Origin: a bacterium
GTDB lineage: Bacteria > Bacillota > Clostridia > Oscillospirales > Acutalibacteraceae
Direction of reading: 5' to 3'
Length of the DNA: 36,793 nucleotides
Assembly (NCBI GenBank): GCA_020627425.1
Contig: JAHKXX010000101.1
Span: forward strand, 1 to 36,793
Position 1 is the stretch's first letter, and every line of letters begins with the position of its first letter. This document shows positions 25,452 through 35,700 of the stretch, one piece after another. The notes under the pieces are model-generated. The model saw nothing but the letters and a program-made list of their open reading frames with translations. It did not search any database and was not told the DNA's origin. The translations under genes and the position numbers were made by a program.

Positions 25452-25480
25452 TTGTTTTTTTTGAAAATGTGTGATATTAT
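25452..25480 (+). promoter_or_regulatory. Promoter of the two-component/HtrA unit
   Basis: TTGTTT (25452-25457) and TATTAT (25475-25480, preceded by TGA as an extended -10) are 17 bp apart. The -35 starts 2 nt beyond the outer hairpin of arm F2. An alternative pair uses TTGAAA at 25461. Confidence 0.6.
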
Positions 25481-25518
25481 GTATGTATAGATCATATAAC
25501 AGAGGGGTGTACGGTAAT

Positions 25519-26226
25519 ATGAGTTTAGGCAAAATACTGATAGTAGATGATGATATAAATATATGTGAGCTGCTGCGGCTATATATAGAGAAGGAAGGCT
25601 ATGACGTTGTTATAGCAAATGACGGCGGTCAGGCTGTTACGAAATTCAAAACAGAAAAGCCCGACCTTGTAATGCTGGATATAATGCTGCCTGTGCTTGA
25701 CGGCTGGCAGGTTTGCAGAGAAATACGAAAAACCTCTAAATGTCCCATTATTATGCTGTCGGCAAAGGGCGAGGTGTTTGATAAGGTACTCGGACTCGAG
25801 CTTGGAGCGGATGACTACGTTGTAAAGCCCTTTGAAACAAAGGAAATCGTTGCCCGTATCAAGGCTGTTATGCGCAGAACGGGCGGAGGCTTTGAGGAGG
25901 CTTCCGCTGCCGATGACTCTAAAAGAGAGGTTCGCTATGACAAGCTTGTTATTAACCTCACTAACTACGAACTAAAGGTAAACGGAGAACAGATAGATAC
26001 TCCTCCAAAGGAAATGGAGCTTATTTATCACCTTGCAAGTAACCCGAACCGCGTGTTCACAAGAGATCAGCTGCTTGACGAGGTGTGGGGCTTCGATTAT
26101 TACGGAGACTCCCGTACTGTCGATGTCCACGTTAAACGCCTGCGCGAAAAGCTGGAGGGCGTGTCCGATAAATGGGCTTTAAAGACCGTATGGGGAGTAG
26201 GTTATAAGTTTGAGGTTAAAGAGTAG
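25519..26226 (+). CDS. OmpR-family response regulator
   Basis: The 235-residue protein has a receiver domain (acidic Asp10-12, phospho-acceptor Asp54 in VMLDIMLP, Ser81, Lys103 in VVKPF) and a C-terminal winged-helix DNA-binding domain (about 130-232, ending TVWGVGYKFE). AGAGGGGTG lies 9 nt before the ATG at 25519. It overlaps the histidine kinase frame by 17 nt and leads a three-gene unit with kinase and HtrA. This arrangement is known from envelope-stress and cell-wall systems such as CssRS and WalRK. Self-control of the unit is likely but I see no operator. Confidence 0.95.
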   Translation: MSLGKILIVDDDINICELLRLYIEKEGYDVVIANDGGQAVTKFKTEKPDLVMLDIMLPVLDGWQVCREIRKTSKCPIIMLSAKGEVFDKVLGLELGADDYVVKPFETKEIVARIKAVMRRTGGGFEEASAADDSKREVRYDKLVINLTNYELKVNGEQIDTPPKEMELIYHLASNPNRVFTRDQLLDEVWGFDYYGDSRTVDVHVKRLREKLEGVSDKWALKTVWGVGYKFEVKE

Positions 26227-27733
26227 CTTCTATGCAAGAAAATCACTGTTCAGAAAATATATGAACGTCAGTGTCCTTATAGTTTTTTTCAGTTTTCTTG
26301 TACTCGGTATTATTCTTACCGTAACTATTACTAATTATTGGTCAAACGAAAAAAAGGTCACGCTTGACAACCGTGCCCGCCATGTCGCAAACTATATACT
26401 GAAAAACGCAGCTATAAACCCGTCTATCTCTAACGGCGGCGATACCGTTTCCATAAACCATGCCGAGGACATTATGTCGTCGCTGCAGCTTTATGTTGAC
26501 GACGCCGAGGTGGATATAATAGTCACAAATTCCAGTGCAAAATCTATACTCGTTGTGAGCACTACCCCGGGCATATACACAAATATGATAGTAGCGCCGG
26601 ACGTTGTTCAGCAGACCATGAAGGATTCCGGATATTTTTCCCGCGGAACTCTTGGTGGGCTTTATAGCGAGGACAGGTATATATCAGCCTGCCCGATATA
26701 TTATAACAGCGGAAAAAGTATTATGGGCGTTGTTTTTGTCACGAGCAGCCTGAAGGATATAAACAACTTCACCGATATGGTGCTTAAAATATTCATACTC
26801 TCCGCTATAGCTGCGCTCGCGGTATCGTTCCTTGCTATCAGCCTGTTTTCGTATAACCTTGTAAAGCCTCTGAAGCAGATGGCACAGGCGGCAAAGCAAT
26901 TCGGTATGGGCAATTTCAGCATAAGAGTCAGCGAGTCAAGCAACGACGAGATAGGCGAGCTTGCCGTTGCATTTAACAATATGGCAGACTCACTGTCATC
27001 CTCGGAAAACATAAGAACAAACTTTATCGCAAACGTATCGCACGAGCTGAAAACACCTATGACCACTATCGCAGGATTTATTGACGGTATACTGGACGGC
27101 ACGATACCGCCCGAAAAGCAATCCTACTATCTTGACATTGTTTCCGGAGAAGTAAAGCGTCTTTCAAGGCTTGTAAAATCTATGCTTGATCTGTCGCGTA
27201 TCGACAGCGGAAAGCTGAAGCTGAATATGCAGGAATTCGACCTGCTTTCGACGCTCGTGACGATCATAATTACCTTTGAACAGGAAATAGACAAAAAGAA
27301 TATAGAGATACGCGGGCTTGACCTGATAACTCCGAAAATAGTATATGGTGACAAGGATCTTCTTCATCAGGTAATTTACAACCTTGTGGAGAATGCCGTA
27401 AAGTTTACCAACGAGAACGGATATATAGAATTAAACATAACCGAAAGCCTGGAGCGCTTTGACTTTATAATCAGAAACAGCGGTCAGGGCATAAAGTCAA
27501 ATGAAATAGAAATGGTATTCGACAGGTTTTACAAGACCGACAAATCGCGAAGCAAGGACAAAAAGGGTCTCGGACTCGGGCTGTACCTTGTACGCAGTAT
27601 CATAAGAATGCACGGCGGCGACATAAAGGCGTCAAGTGCATACGGCGAATACTGTGAGTTCGATTTTTACATACCAAAAAAGCAGCTTATGAAAAGGCAG
27701 GAAAAGGAAAAGAAAAGTCTTTTCGGAGGTTAA
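26210..27733 (+). CDS. Membrane sensor histidine kinase
   Basis: The 507-residue protein has two membrane spans (about 19-42 and 190-214) around an extracytoplasmic sensor domain of about 145 residues. A HAMP linker (215-266), HisKA with His278 in NVSHELKTP, and a HATPase domain with QVIYNLVENAVKF and KKGLGLGLYLVRS follow. The sensor domain has no family mark I know. The start is a TTG at 26210 inside the response regulator end, chosen since no ATG with a ribosome site precedes the first membrane helix. It phosphorylates the adjacent regulator. The neighbouring HtrA suggests a role in sensing envelope or secretion stress. Confidence 0.93.
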   Translation: MRLKSSFYARKSLFRKYMNVSVLIVFFSFLVLGIILTVTITNYWSNEKKVTLDNRARHVANYILKNAAINPSISNGGDTVSINHAEDIMSSLQLYVDDAEVDIIVTNSSAKSILVVSTTPGIYTNMIVAPDVVQQTMKDSGYFSRGTLGGLYSEDRYISACPIYYNSGKSIMGVVFVTSSLKDINNFTDMVLKIFILSAIAALAVSFLAISLFSYNLVKPLKQMAQAAKQFGMGNFSIRVSESSNDEIGELAVAFNNMADSLSSSENIRTNFIANVSHELKTPMTTIAGFIDGILDGTIPPEKQSYYLDIVSGEVKRLSRLVKSMLDLSRIDSGKLKLNMQEFDLLSTLVTIIITFEQEIDKKNIEIRGLDLITPKIVYGDKDLLHQVIYNLVENAVKFTNENGYIELNITESLERFDFIIRNSGQGIKSNEIEMVFDRFYKTDKSRSKDKKGLGLGLYLVRSIIRMHGGDIKASSAYGEYCEFDFYIPKKQLMKRQEKEKKSLFGG

Positions 27734-27774
27734 GATTTTCTTTCTTTCAGCAGCCAAAAAGCAGGAGGTACAAA

Positions 27775-29256
27775 ATGCCTGACAACAGATTTACAGACGA
27801 CTCAAACAATCCGATACCGCAGAGCAGAGACAATATCTACAGCGGCTCGTACAACATCGACCCTTACGGTACAGCAAACAACGGTTCAAACGGATACAAC
27901 CCTTACAATAACAGAGGCTATAGCAGAATGGATCGCGGCGAGCTTTCCCGTCAGGTTGACGAGCGATACAACAGCATAAACGGCAACCAATACTATGCGG
28001 ACTACAATAATTACGGGTACAATTACAGTGTAAGTCCCCTGCCGCCCGAGCCTCCGAAAAAGAAGCACACCGGGCTGAAGGCTTTTGTGATCTCGTTTTT
28101 GTGCGTACTGCTTGCCGTTGTAATAGGTCTTTCGGTTTTACTTATATACAACATAGGAACAACCGACACAAAACCCAAAAAGTCAAAGGATGAGTCCTAC
28201 GACTACAATTCCGACACAAGCTACAGCACAGAGACCTCGTTCACAAGCGCACCCGAAGCAAGTGCAAATCTTAACGGTCCACAGGTAAGCATATCGGAGT
28301 CAAACGGCGATGATGAAGTATCCGATGAAGTGAACGGAGCATATCTGAAGGTATCAAAAAGTATAGTATGCATAACCTCCTATGAAGCCGGAACGGATTT
28401 TACCGTGACCGGGAACGGCGAAGGCTCCGGAATAGTAATAACCTCAGACGGCTATATAGCCACCAACAGCCATGTAGTCAACGACTCGACCACGACCGGT
28501 GTTATGATAACGCTGAACGACGGTTCGCAGTATCTGGGCACGATAATCGGCATAGACAAAAAAACAGACCTTGCGGTAATAAAGATAGACGCAAAGGATC
28601 TGTCTCCGGCAGAGTTTTCCGACTCCGACAAGCTATATGTCGGACAGCCTGCCTATGCTATCGGAAACCCCGGCGGCTCGGCTTTTTCCAATTCTCTTAC
28701 CACCGGCAGTATATCGGCTCTGAACAGGATATTATCCACAAACGGCTATGTAAAGTACATACAGACAGACGCCGCCATAAACCCCGGCAACTCCGGCGGC
28801 GCGCTCATTGACAAATACGGCAGCGTAGTAGGTATGAACACCGCAAAGCTGGTGGCTACGGACTACGAGAGTATGGGCTTTGCAATACCGAGCAACACTG
28901 TTGTATCCATAGTAAACAAGCTGATAAAATACGGCTATGTAAACGACAGGGGTACTCTCGGTATAGAAGGCGCTACCTCTACTCTGTACAATGCAAAAAT
29001 GAATGGTGTTCCCCAGGGTATGATACTGACAAAAATCGAAAGCTACAGCCCTCTCGCGAAAACCAACGTCAGAGAGCAGGACATCATCACTATGATCAAC
29101 GGAACAACCATAACCAATGTTAACGAATTTACCGACATCCTGAAGGACTACAAGCCCGGTGACAGTGTTACCCTTACGCTCTTCCGTCCCTCCTCCCGCA
29201 GCATCTCTGAAACTTTCAGCTACAACGTCACCGTAAAACTGATCCCCGACCGCTAG
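27775..29256 (+). CDS. htrA: Membrane-anchored HtrA-family serine protease with PDZ domain
   Basis: The 493-residue protein has an Asn/Tyr/Gly-rich cytoplasmic N-terminus (1-95), a membrane helix (about 102-126), a Ser-rich linker, a trypsin-like domain (about 185-375) and one PDZ domain (about 390-490). The catalytic triad is His233 (TNSHVV), Asp265 (KKTDLAVIK) and Ser340 (NPGNSGGALI). Such proteins degrade misfolded exported proteins outside the membrane. AGGAGG lies 7 nt before the ATG, 41 bp after the kinase, so it is likely co-regulated with the two-component pair. Repeat arm G1 begins on the base after its TAG stop; no separate terminator is present. Confidence 0.96.
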   Translation: MPDNRFTDDSNNPIPQSRDNIYSGSYNIDPYGTANNGSNGYNPYNNRGYSRMDRGELSRQVDERYNSINGNQYYADYNNYGYNYSVSPLPPEPPKKKHTGLKAFVISFLCVLLAVVIGLSVLLIYNIGTTDTKPKKSKDESYDYNSDTSYSTETSFTSAPEASANLNGPQVSISESNGDDEVSDEVNGAYLKVSKSIVCITSYEAGTDFTVTGNGEGSGIVITSDGYIATNSHVVNDSTTTGVMITLNDGSQYLGTIIGIDKKTDLAVIKIDAKDLSPAEFSDSDKLYVGQPAYAIGNPGGSAFSNSLTTGSISALNRILSTNGYVKYIQTDAAINPGNSGGALIDKYGSVVGMNTAKLVATDYESMGFAIPSNTVVSIVNKLIKYGYVNDRGTLGIEGATSTLYNAKMNGVPQGMILTKIESYSPLAKTNVREQDIITMINGTTITNVNEFTDILKDYKPGDSVTLTLFRPSSRSISETFSYNVTVKLIPDR

Positions 29257-29430
29257 GCGCTGTGCCTGCGCTGTCAATTCGCGCAATGTAGCTTTTGTTA
29301 CCACCTACTTTTTTGGCACGCGGTCAAGCTTGGTCTATTGTCCCTCTCCGTCCGCGTCACGGCGCTTACGCGCCGCTCGTGCTGGTTTGGAGTGGAGGAC
29401 GGTATATTTGTCTGTTCTGTTTTGTAGACC
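29257..29430 (+). repeat. Structured intergenic repeat, arm G1
   Basis: It starts on the base after the htrA stop codon with hairpin GCGCTG-TGC-CTGCGC (one mismatch). The conserved box, TTGGCACGCGGTCAAG and the second hairpin CGGCGC-TTAC-GCGCCG follow. Its inner end is TTTTGTAGACC, a variant of the usual TTATTGTCTCC. Confidence 0.87.
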
Positions 29431-29524
29431 GACTTTAATAATTTACTGAAGACTGAAGACTTAAGACTGAAAAATGAATAATGATAGTGAAAATCTCACC
29501 TCAGACTTGCTGTACTGTTTTTTT
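29431..29524. repeat. AT-rich centre of element G
   Basis: Carries TTACTGAAGACTGAAGACTT, ACTGAAAAATGAATAATGAT and the GTGAAAATCTCAC hairpin, closely matching the centres of B and F. Confidence 0.75.
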
Positions 29525-29742
29525 GGAGACAATGAGTAGAGCAGACAAACACACTTGCCTCCTCTCCAAACCAGCGCTAAGCGGCACTTTGTGTGCCGTG
29601 ACGCGGACGGTATCGTACAATAAACCCAACTTGAGACGGTGCTCTGAAGTCGGCGGTAACAAGTACCAGCCACGCTCCGGCGTGCCGTGCACGCCCTTGT
29701 CGCCGTGCGGCAAGAGAGAGTCGACAGCGGCGGCACGCCGCC
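29525..29742 (-). repeat. Structured intergenic repeat, arm G2 (variant with extra hairpins)
   Basis: The outer hairpin GGCGGC-GT-GCCGCC (29729-29742) directly touches the next -35. The extra block with CTTGCCG-CACGG-CGACAAG and GGCGTG-CACGG-CACGCC is shared with F2. GAGCACCGTCTCAAG replaces TTGGCACGCG. The second hairpin is CGGCAC-ACAAA-GTGCCG. Confidence 0.86.
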
Positions 29743-29771
29743 TTGACAGGGGGATGGGAGAGAGGTATAAT
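29743..29771 (+). promoter_or_regulatory. Promoter of the L,D-transpeptidase gene
   Basis: A perfect TTGACA (29743-29748) and TATAAT (29766-29771) are 17 bp apart, with a G-rich spacer. The -35 directly abuts the outer hairpin of arm G2. Confidence 0.9.
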
Positions 29772-29808
29772 AGGGGCAAGATAGAATAATATAGGGAGGA
29801 TAGAGGAA

Positions 29809-30714
29809 ATGAAGAAACCGGCGTTTGTAATAGTTGAGACAATACTTTCGCTGTGCCTTGTTGCTTCCGTGGGAGCGGCAGGAGTGCTGGCATATGATAT
29901 AAAGACAAATGAGCTTGGACTTGATAAGCTGAATCCCTTTGCCGTGTCAGAAAGCTCTGATAAAACAAAGGAGGAAAGCTCTAAGGAAACAACCAAAAAA
30001 GAAAGTAAACCCGAACAGAAGGAGTCCTCTGTTTCAGAGGAAAGTAAGGTAGAGACCATAAAGCTCAGAGAGGAACCGAAGGGTCTTAAGAATCAACCGG
30101 CAGAGCTGGAGGATATGCTTGATGACTATGGCTATAGTATTAAAAACAGTATTACGGGCGATCACTTTATAGCTGTTGATGTAAGCAGATCGAATGCAAC
30201 TGTGTATTGCTATGAGAAAAATCAGAACGGCGTCTGGTGGAATGTAGTCGGTGATAAAAAGCCCATCACCACAGATGGCTTTGTCGGCGAAAACGGTACA
30301 GCCTTTGAAATAAGCGAAGGCTCAAAGACTACTCCGGGCGGTATTTATTACCTCGGAGACGGTTTCTATACCGGAGAAAAGCCCGACACCACATACTCTA
30401 TGTTCAAGATCACCGAGGATACATATTGGGTGACGGATCCGGGCTCGAAGTTCTATAACCAAAAGGTCGAGGGTACCGAAAACAAAGACTGGTCGAGTGC
30501 CGAGCATATGATAACAAATAAAGACTCCTATAAATACGGCGTCGTTGTCAATTATAACGTCTATGATACCAAGCCCGATGCCGGCTCCGCAATATTTATG
30601 CACTGCGGCAACACTCCTACCGCAGGATGTATAGTCGTTCCCGAAAATGTTATGAAAACCATTCTCGAATGGCTCGACGGGGACAGCACCGCTTCTATAT
30701 TTATAACAGTCTGA
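29809..30714 (+). CDS. L,D-transpeptidase (YkuD-type) with N-terminal membrane anchor
   Basis: The 301-residue protein has an N-terminal signal or anchor helix (about 6-29), a Lys/Glu/Ser-rich linker (45-95) and a C-terminal YkuD-type catalytic domain. The active site is His265 with Cys274 in HCGNTPTAGCIVVPE. This is a variant of the common HGT-x-SHGC-R pattern, known in some clostridial members. Such enzymes form 3-3 crosslinks in peptidoglycan or attach proteins to it. GGGAGGA lies about 10 nt before the ATG. It is a single-gene unit between element G and the terminator at 30724. Confidence 0.88.
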   Translation: MKKPAFVIVETILSLCLVASVGAAGVLAYDIKTNELGLDKLNPFAVSESSDKTKEESSKETTKKESKPEQKESSVSEESKVETIKLREEPKGLKNQPAELEDMLDDYGYSIKNSITGDHFIAVDVSRSNATVYCYEKNQNGVWWNVVGDKKPITTDGFVGENGTAFEISEGSKTTPGGIYYLGDGFYTGEKPDTTYSMFKITEDTYWVTDPGSKFYNQKVEGTENKDWSSAEHMITNKDSYKYGVVVNYNVYDTKPDAGSAIFMHCGNTPTAGCIVVPENVMKTILEWLDGDSTASIFITV

Positions 30715-30723
30715 ATAATACAG

Positions 30724-30754
30724 AGCCGTGTCCCGGACAAAGGACACGGCTTTT
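30724..30754 (+). terminator. Intrinsic terminator of the L,D-transpeptidase gene
   Basis: AGCCGTGTCC and GGACACGGCT form a perfect 10-bp stem with an 8-nt loop, followed by TTTTCTGTTT. It lies between convergent genes; on the minus strand the hairpin has no good T run. Confidence 0.88.
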
Positions 30755-30758
30755 CTGT

Positions 30759-31541
30759 TTACATAGCCGCTCTTATTTTTGTAAGGGCAGCTTTTTCAAG
30801 CCTTGATACCTGTGCCTGACTGATGCCTATCTCACTTGCTACCTCTACCTGTGTTTTGCCCTTAAAAAAGCGCATAGACAGTATCCTTTTTTCCCTTGGC
30901 AGCAAGCCTTTTACGGCTTCCTTCAGGGCGATACCCCTCAGCCAGTTTGTGTCGTCGTTTGTATCTCCTAACTGATCCATAACATAAATAGTATCGTTAC
31001 CGTCGGTGAATACAGGCTCATAAAGCGATACAGGCTCTACTATCGCCTCTAATGCCTCTACTACGTTTTCGCGGGGCTCCTCTATCATTTTTGAGATCTC
31101 GTCAATAGTAGGTTCCCGGTTGTTCTCGTTTATGAACCTTTCCTTTGCCTGCATAGCCTTGTAGGCTGTGTCGCGCAAAGAGCGGCTTATCCTGATTGCC
31201 GTGTAGTCCCTGAGATACCTTCGCACCTCTCCTATTATCATCGGCACACCGTAGGTAGAAAAACGGACGTCCTTGGAGCAGTCGAAATTGTCTATTGCCT
31301 TTATAAGTCCGATACAGCCGACCTGAAACAGGTCGTCGGGATTTTCTCCGCGTCCCGAAAAGCGCTGTATAACGCTCAGCACAAGTCTCAGATTCCCCTG
31401 TATCATCTCGTTTCTTGCAGTCTCTTTTTCGGCAGGGGTGCCGTTTTTTATTACCCCTAAAAGCTCTCGCTTTCTTTTTTCGGACAGTACCGGAAGCTTT
31501 GAGGTATTGACTCCGCAAATATAAACCTTACTGTAAAGCAT
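30759..31541 (-). CDS. sigG: Forespore sigma factor SigG
   Basis: The 260-residue protein is the late forespore RNA polymerase sigma factor. It shows the SigG N-terminal signature KVYICGVNTSKLPVLS, region 2 (GNLRLVLSVIQRFSGRGE, DDLFQVGCIGLIKAIDNFD, RFSTYGVPMIIGEVRRYLRD) and a region 4 ending with EVASEIGISQAQVSRLEKAA. The opening motif separates it from SigF. It directs spore-maturation genes after engulfment. In Bacillus it follows the spoIIGA-sigE genes; here it follows an mreB-like gene and has its own forespore-type promoter. AGGTAAG precedes the ATG. Confidence 0.97.
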   Translation of the reverse strand: MLYSKVYICGVNTSKLPVLSEKRKRELLGVIKNGTPAEKETARNEMIQGNLRLVLSVIQRFSGRGENPDDLFQVGCIGLIKAIDNFDCSKDVRFSTYGVPMIIGEVRRYLRDYTAIRISRSLRDTAYKAMQAKERFINENNREPTIDEISKMIEEPRENVVEALEAIVEPVSLYEPVFTDGNDTIYVMDQLGDTNDDTNWLRGIALKEAVKGLLPREKRILSMRFFKGKTQVEVASEIGISQAQVSRLEKAALTKIRAAM

Positions 31542-31572
31542 AATCTTACCTCCGCAAAATCATCTGTAGATA

Positions 31573-31601
31573 TAGTATTGACAATTTTTCGGAGTAAATA
31601 C
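31573..31601 (-). promoter_or_regulatory. Putative forespore (sigma-G/F type) promoter of sigG
   Basis: On the minus strand GTATT (31597-31601) and AATACTA (31573-31579) are 17 bp apart. This resembles the sigma-G pattern GYATR and CATNNTA and would allow self-activation. No good sigma-A pair is visible in the gap. Confidence 0.5.
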
Positions 31602-31603
31602 AA

Positions 31604-31639
31604 AAAAGCTATCCTCAGAGTACGATGAGGATAGCTTTT
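31604..31639 (-). terminator. Intrinsic terminator of the purL-mreB unit
   Basis: AAAAGCTATCCTCA and TGAGGATAGCTTTT pair over 14 bp around an 8-nt loop, with a T run on the minus strand. It lies 5 nt after the mreB stop. Confidence 0.92.
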
Positions 31640-31644
31640 GATAT

Positions 31645-32664
31645 TTAATACCTGTCTGTTATGGGATTTACTGTGTTTGGGTTTTTTGAATTGATGTCTA
31701 TATATTTCAGCGCAGCGCCGCAGCCGCGTACTACACAGCCGGCAGGATCCTCGGCAACTCGGACCTTTAGCTTTGTGGCGTTTGATATAAGCTGTGCAAG
31801 CCCCGGTATCTGAGCGGTACCGCCTGTCAGTATCATTCCGTCGGAATATATATCGCCCGTAAGCTCCGGGGGGGTTTCCTCAAGTACGTCCTGAATAGCA
31901 TGAACTATTGCCTCTGCTATCTCGAGCAGCGGTTCTATCGTTTCCTCAGAGTGCAGATCCACCCAAGACGGCAGACCCGTGACAAGGTTTCTGCCCTTTA
32001 CGCGATAGGTGCTGTTGCGGCTGCCCTTTATTACGCAGCCTGTATTTATCTTTGCTTTTTCGGCAGTGTTTTTTCCGACAAGCATATTATATTCCTTTTT
32101 GATGTACTTCATAATATTCTCGTCCATATTATTGCCGGCAAGCTTTATAGAACGCGAAACAGCCACACCGCCGAGCGTGATGACAGCCATATCACAGGTA
32201 CCTGCGCCAAGGTCGGCAACAAATGTACCGTGTGCGTTCTCTATATCGACGCCTGCACCGATAGCCGCAGCGACAGGCTCCTCTATAAGACAAACCTTTC
32301 TGATACCCGAGGAGCTGATAGCGTTTACTACGGCTCTTTTTTCTACCTCGGTTATCTCTCCGGGGACGCACGCGACAGCCCTCGGCATTCCTATACCGGA
32401 GGATACCACGTTTCTCAGCATTGTAGATATCATAGCCTCTACAAGACCGAAGTCGGTTATTACTCCTCCGCTTAAGGGAAACGCCGCAAGCAGCCTGTCA
32501 GAGGTCTTTCCTACCATCTCGTAAGCCTGCTGACCGACGGCGATTATCGCGTCGGTCTCAAGGTCTACGGTTATAACGGACGGCTCGTCTATAATAAGTC
32601 CTTTATTCTGTGCGAATATTCTTATTCTTGATGTTCCCAGATCTATTGCTATATCCGATCTCAT
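31645..32664 (-). CDS. mreB: MreB/Mbl-family rod-shape actin homologue
   Basis: The 339-residue protein is a bacterial actin of the MreB family. The phosphate-1 motif is IAIDLGTSRIRIF, phosphate-2 is FVADLGAGTCDMAVI, and the adenosine motif is GMILTGGTAQIPGL. The family-typical EEPVAAAIGAGVDI is present. MreB filaments guide lateral wall synthesis under the membrane. The usual MreC/MreD partners are not adjacent, so this may be a second, Mbl-like or sporulation-linked copy. The ribosome site is weak (AGAGGAT immediately before the ATG). It follows purL by 39 bp. Confidence 0.92.
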   Translation of the reverse strand: MRSDIAIDLGTSRIRIFAQNKGLIIDEPSVITVDLETDAIIAVGQQAYEMVGKTSDRLLAAFPLSGGVITDFGLVEAMISTMLRNVVSSGIGMPRAVACVPGEITEVEKRAVVNAISSSGIRKVCLIEEPVAAAIGAGVDIENAHGTFVADLGAGTCDMAVITLGGVAVSRSIKLAGNNMDENIMKYIKKEYNMLVGKNTAEKAKINTGCVIKGSRNSTYRVKGRNLVTGLPSWVDLHSEETIEPLLEIAEAIVHAIQDVLEETPPELTGDIYSDGMILTGGTAQIPGLAQLISNATKLKVRVAEDPAGCVVRGCGAALKYIDINSKNPNTVNPITDRY

Positions 32665-32703
32665 ATCCTCTTTTACTCATCTCCTCATACAGCGCTGACC
32701 TTA

Positions 32704-35700
32704 TTATTTAAAATATGCAACACCGCTTTCAAATATCCTCTGATCCTTCTCAAACGGAACATTGAAGTACAGATCCTCGCCCTTACGCTCGGAATGTCCC
32801 ATTTTTCCGAGAACTCTTCCGTCGGGGCTTGTGATACCCTCTATAGCGCAGACAGAACCGTTGGGGTTGTAGTCTATGCTGTCGGCGACATTTCCGTTCG
32901 GGTCTACATACTGTGTAGCTATCTGACCGTTCTCCGAAAGAGTCTTTATTACCTCGTCGTTTGCGGCAAATCTGCCTTCACCGTGAGAGATCGGTACCGA
33001 GAATACATCTCCCGGGTTTACACCGGAGAGCCACGGGGATTTTACCGAGGTTATCCTTGTATATGCCATCTTCGAGATATGTCTGCCTATAGTATTGAAG
33101 GTAAGGGTCGGGTCGGTTTCCTTCAGCTCTCTTATCTCGCCGTAGGGAACAAGACCCAGCTTGATGAGTGCCTGGAAACCGTTGCAGATACCGAGCATAA
33201 GTCCGTCACGCTTTTGAAGCAGGGTGTTGACAGCCTCGGCTACTCTCGGGTTTCTGAAGGTAGTCGCAATAAACTTGCCCGAACCGTCCGGTTCGTCGCC
33301 GCCGGAGAAGCCGCCCGGAAGCATTATCATCTGGGACTCGTTTATCATCTCGGTCATTTTTTCTATTGTTTCCTCTATTGCTGCGGGAGTCAGGTTTCTG
33401 ACGATAAGAAGTCTCGGGTCTGCGCCTGCTTTCCTGAATGCACGGGCTGTATCTACCTCGCAGTTTGTACCCGGGAACACGGGTATAAATACCTTTGGCA
33501 CAGCCGTCTTTATCATCGGAGAAGCAGTGTTTCTCTGTGTATAGAGCGGTGTTTCTATTTTATTTTCGGGACAAGGAGCCTTTGTCGGGAACACCTTTTC
33601 CAGTGTGCCTGTCCACTTTTCGATAAGCTCATCTATCGAAAGCTCTGCGCCGTTTACGGTGATCTTTTCATCGTCCGTAGTAGAGCCAAGCTCGTAGTAA
33701 AGAATATCCTTTGGCATTTTTGCGCCGTCCTTCAGCTCCAGTATAAGGGAGCCTGACAGCGGAGCGAAAAGCTCGTCAAAGCTAAGCTCGTTTTTAAAGC
33801 GGAAGCCTATCCTGTTGCCAAACGACATTTTTGCGACAGCGGCAGCAGCACCGCCCTCCTTTACCGTAGAAGCGGCAAGTACCTTGCCGTCCTTCATAAG
33901 ACAGTAAACTGCGCGGTACATATTCTTTAAAGCCTCATAATCCGGCAGCTTTGATTTCTTGTCCTCGGGAACGGGTACATAGTAAACAGTCGAGCCTGAT
34001 TTTTTGAACTCGGCAGAAACAGTCTTTGAAGCCTTTGTCATAGCAACGGCAAAGCTGACAAGTGTCGGCGGTACGTCAAGCTCTTCAAACGAGCCGGACA
34101 TACTGTCCTTGCCGCCGATTGACGGCAGACCGAGCTTTATCTGTGCTGTCAGCGATCCGAGGAGTGCCGCAGCCGGCTTGCCCCAACGTGACGGAACGTC
34201 GTGCAGTCTTTCGAAATATTCCTGGAAGGTAAGTCTTGCACAGAGCGGATCGGCACCAATAGCAAGAAGCTTTGACAGTGACTCTACCACTGCATAAGCC
34301 GCACCGTGGAACGGGCTCCATTTTGATATACCCGGTATATAGCCGTAAGCCATCGCCGTAGCGTCGTCTGTTTCGCCCTCAAGAAGCGGTATCTTTGCAG
34401 CCATAGCCTCCTCGGGGGTGAGCTGTGTAACGCCGCCGAAGGGCATAAGCACGGTAGCAGCGCCTATACTGCTGTCAAAGCGCTCGCAAAGACCCTTTTG
34501 TGAGCACACCTGTAGTCTGGACATATTCTCTCTGAATGCGTCCGATATATCCATACCCGAAAGCTCTGACGGAGCTTTCTCTCTATAGCAGTCATTTTCG
34601 TCCGGTGAAGCTATAAATGCGCTTGCGGTCTGGGTAACGCCGTTTGTATTGAGGAATTCACGGCTAAGGTCTACTATGGTATTTCCTCTCCAGTTCATGG
34701 TAAGTCTGGGGCTTTCGGTAACGACCGCAACAGCCGTTGCTTCAAGGTTTTCCTTATCCGCTTCTTTTATAAATCTGTCAACGTCCTTTTGCTCGAGAAC
34801 TACTGCCATTCTCTCCTGTGACTCGGATATAGCCAGCTCTGTTCCGTCAAGTCCGTCGTATTTCTTTGTTACCTTGTCAAGGTCTACGGTCAGTCCGTCC
34901 GCAAGCTCGCCTATAGCAACACATACGCCGCCTGCACCGAAGTCATTACAGCGCTTTATCAGCGTAGAAACATCTTTATTTCTGAAAAGTCTCTGTATCT
35001 TTCTCTCTGTGGGAGGATTACCCTTTTGTACCTCTGCGCCGCAGGTCTCTATAGATTCTGTTGTATGCGCCTTAGAGGAGCCTGTAGCACCGCCGCAACC
35101 GTCACGGCCTGTTCTGCCGCCGAGGAGGACTATTATATCTCCCGGAGCAGGCACGCCGCGCACTACGTTTTCCTTCGGAGATGCACCTATTACCGCACCT
35201 ATCTCGAGTCTTTTTGCTACATAGCCGGGGTCATAAAGCTCTGTTACCTGACCCGTCGCAAGTCCTATCTGGTTACCGTAGGAGCTGTAGCCCTGAGCGG
35301 CGCCCGTGGTTATTTTTCTTGAGGGGAGCTTGCCCTCCATTGTTTTTTCAAACGGTACTGTCGGGTCGCCCGAGCCTGTCACTCTCATTGCCTGATATAC
35401 ATACGCTCTGCCCGAGAGAGGATCTCTTATAGCACCGCCGAGACATGTAGCGGCGCCGCCGAACGGCTCTATCTCTGTGGGGTGGTTATGAGTTTCGTTT
35501 TTAAATTGTACAAGCCACTGCTCCGTTTTGCCGTCTATGGTAACGGGAACCTCGATAGAGCATGCATTTATCTCGTCGCTCTGATCGAGATCGGGGATCA
35601 TACCGCGCTTTTTCAGCAGCTTCATACCAACAAGAGCCATATCCATCAGTGAAACGTCGCGGCTGCTGTCCTTTCCGTATATTTCGTCGCGGCTCTCATA

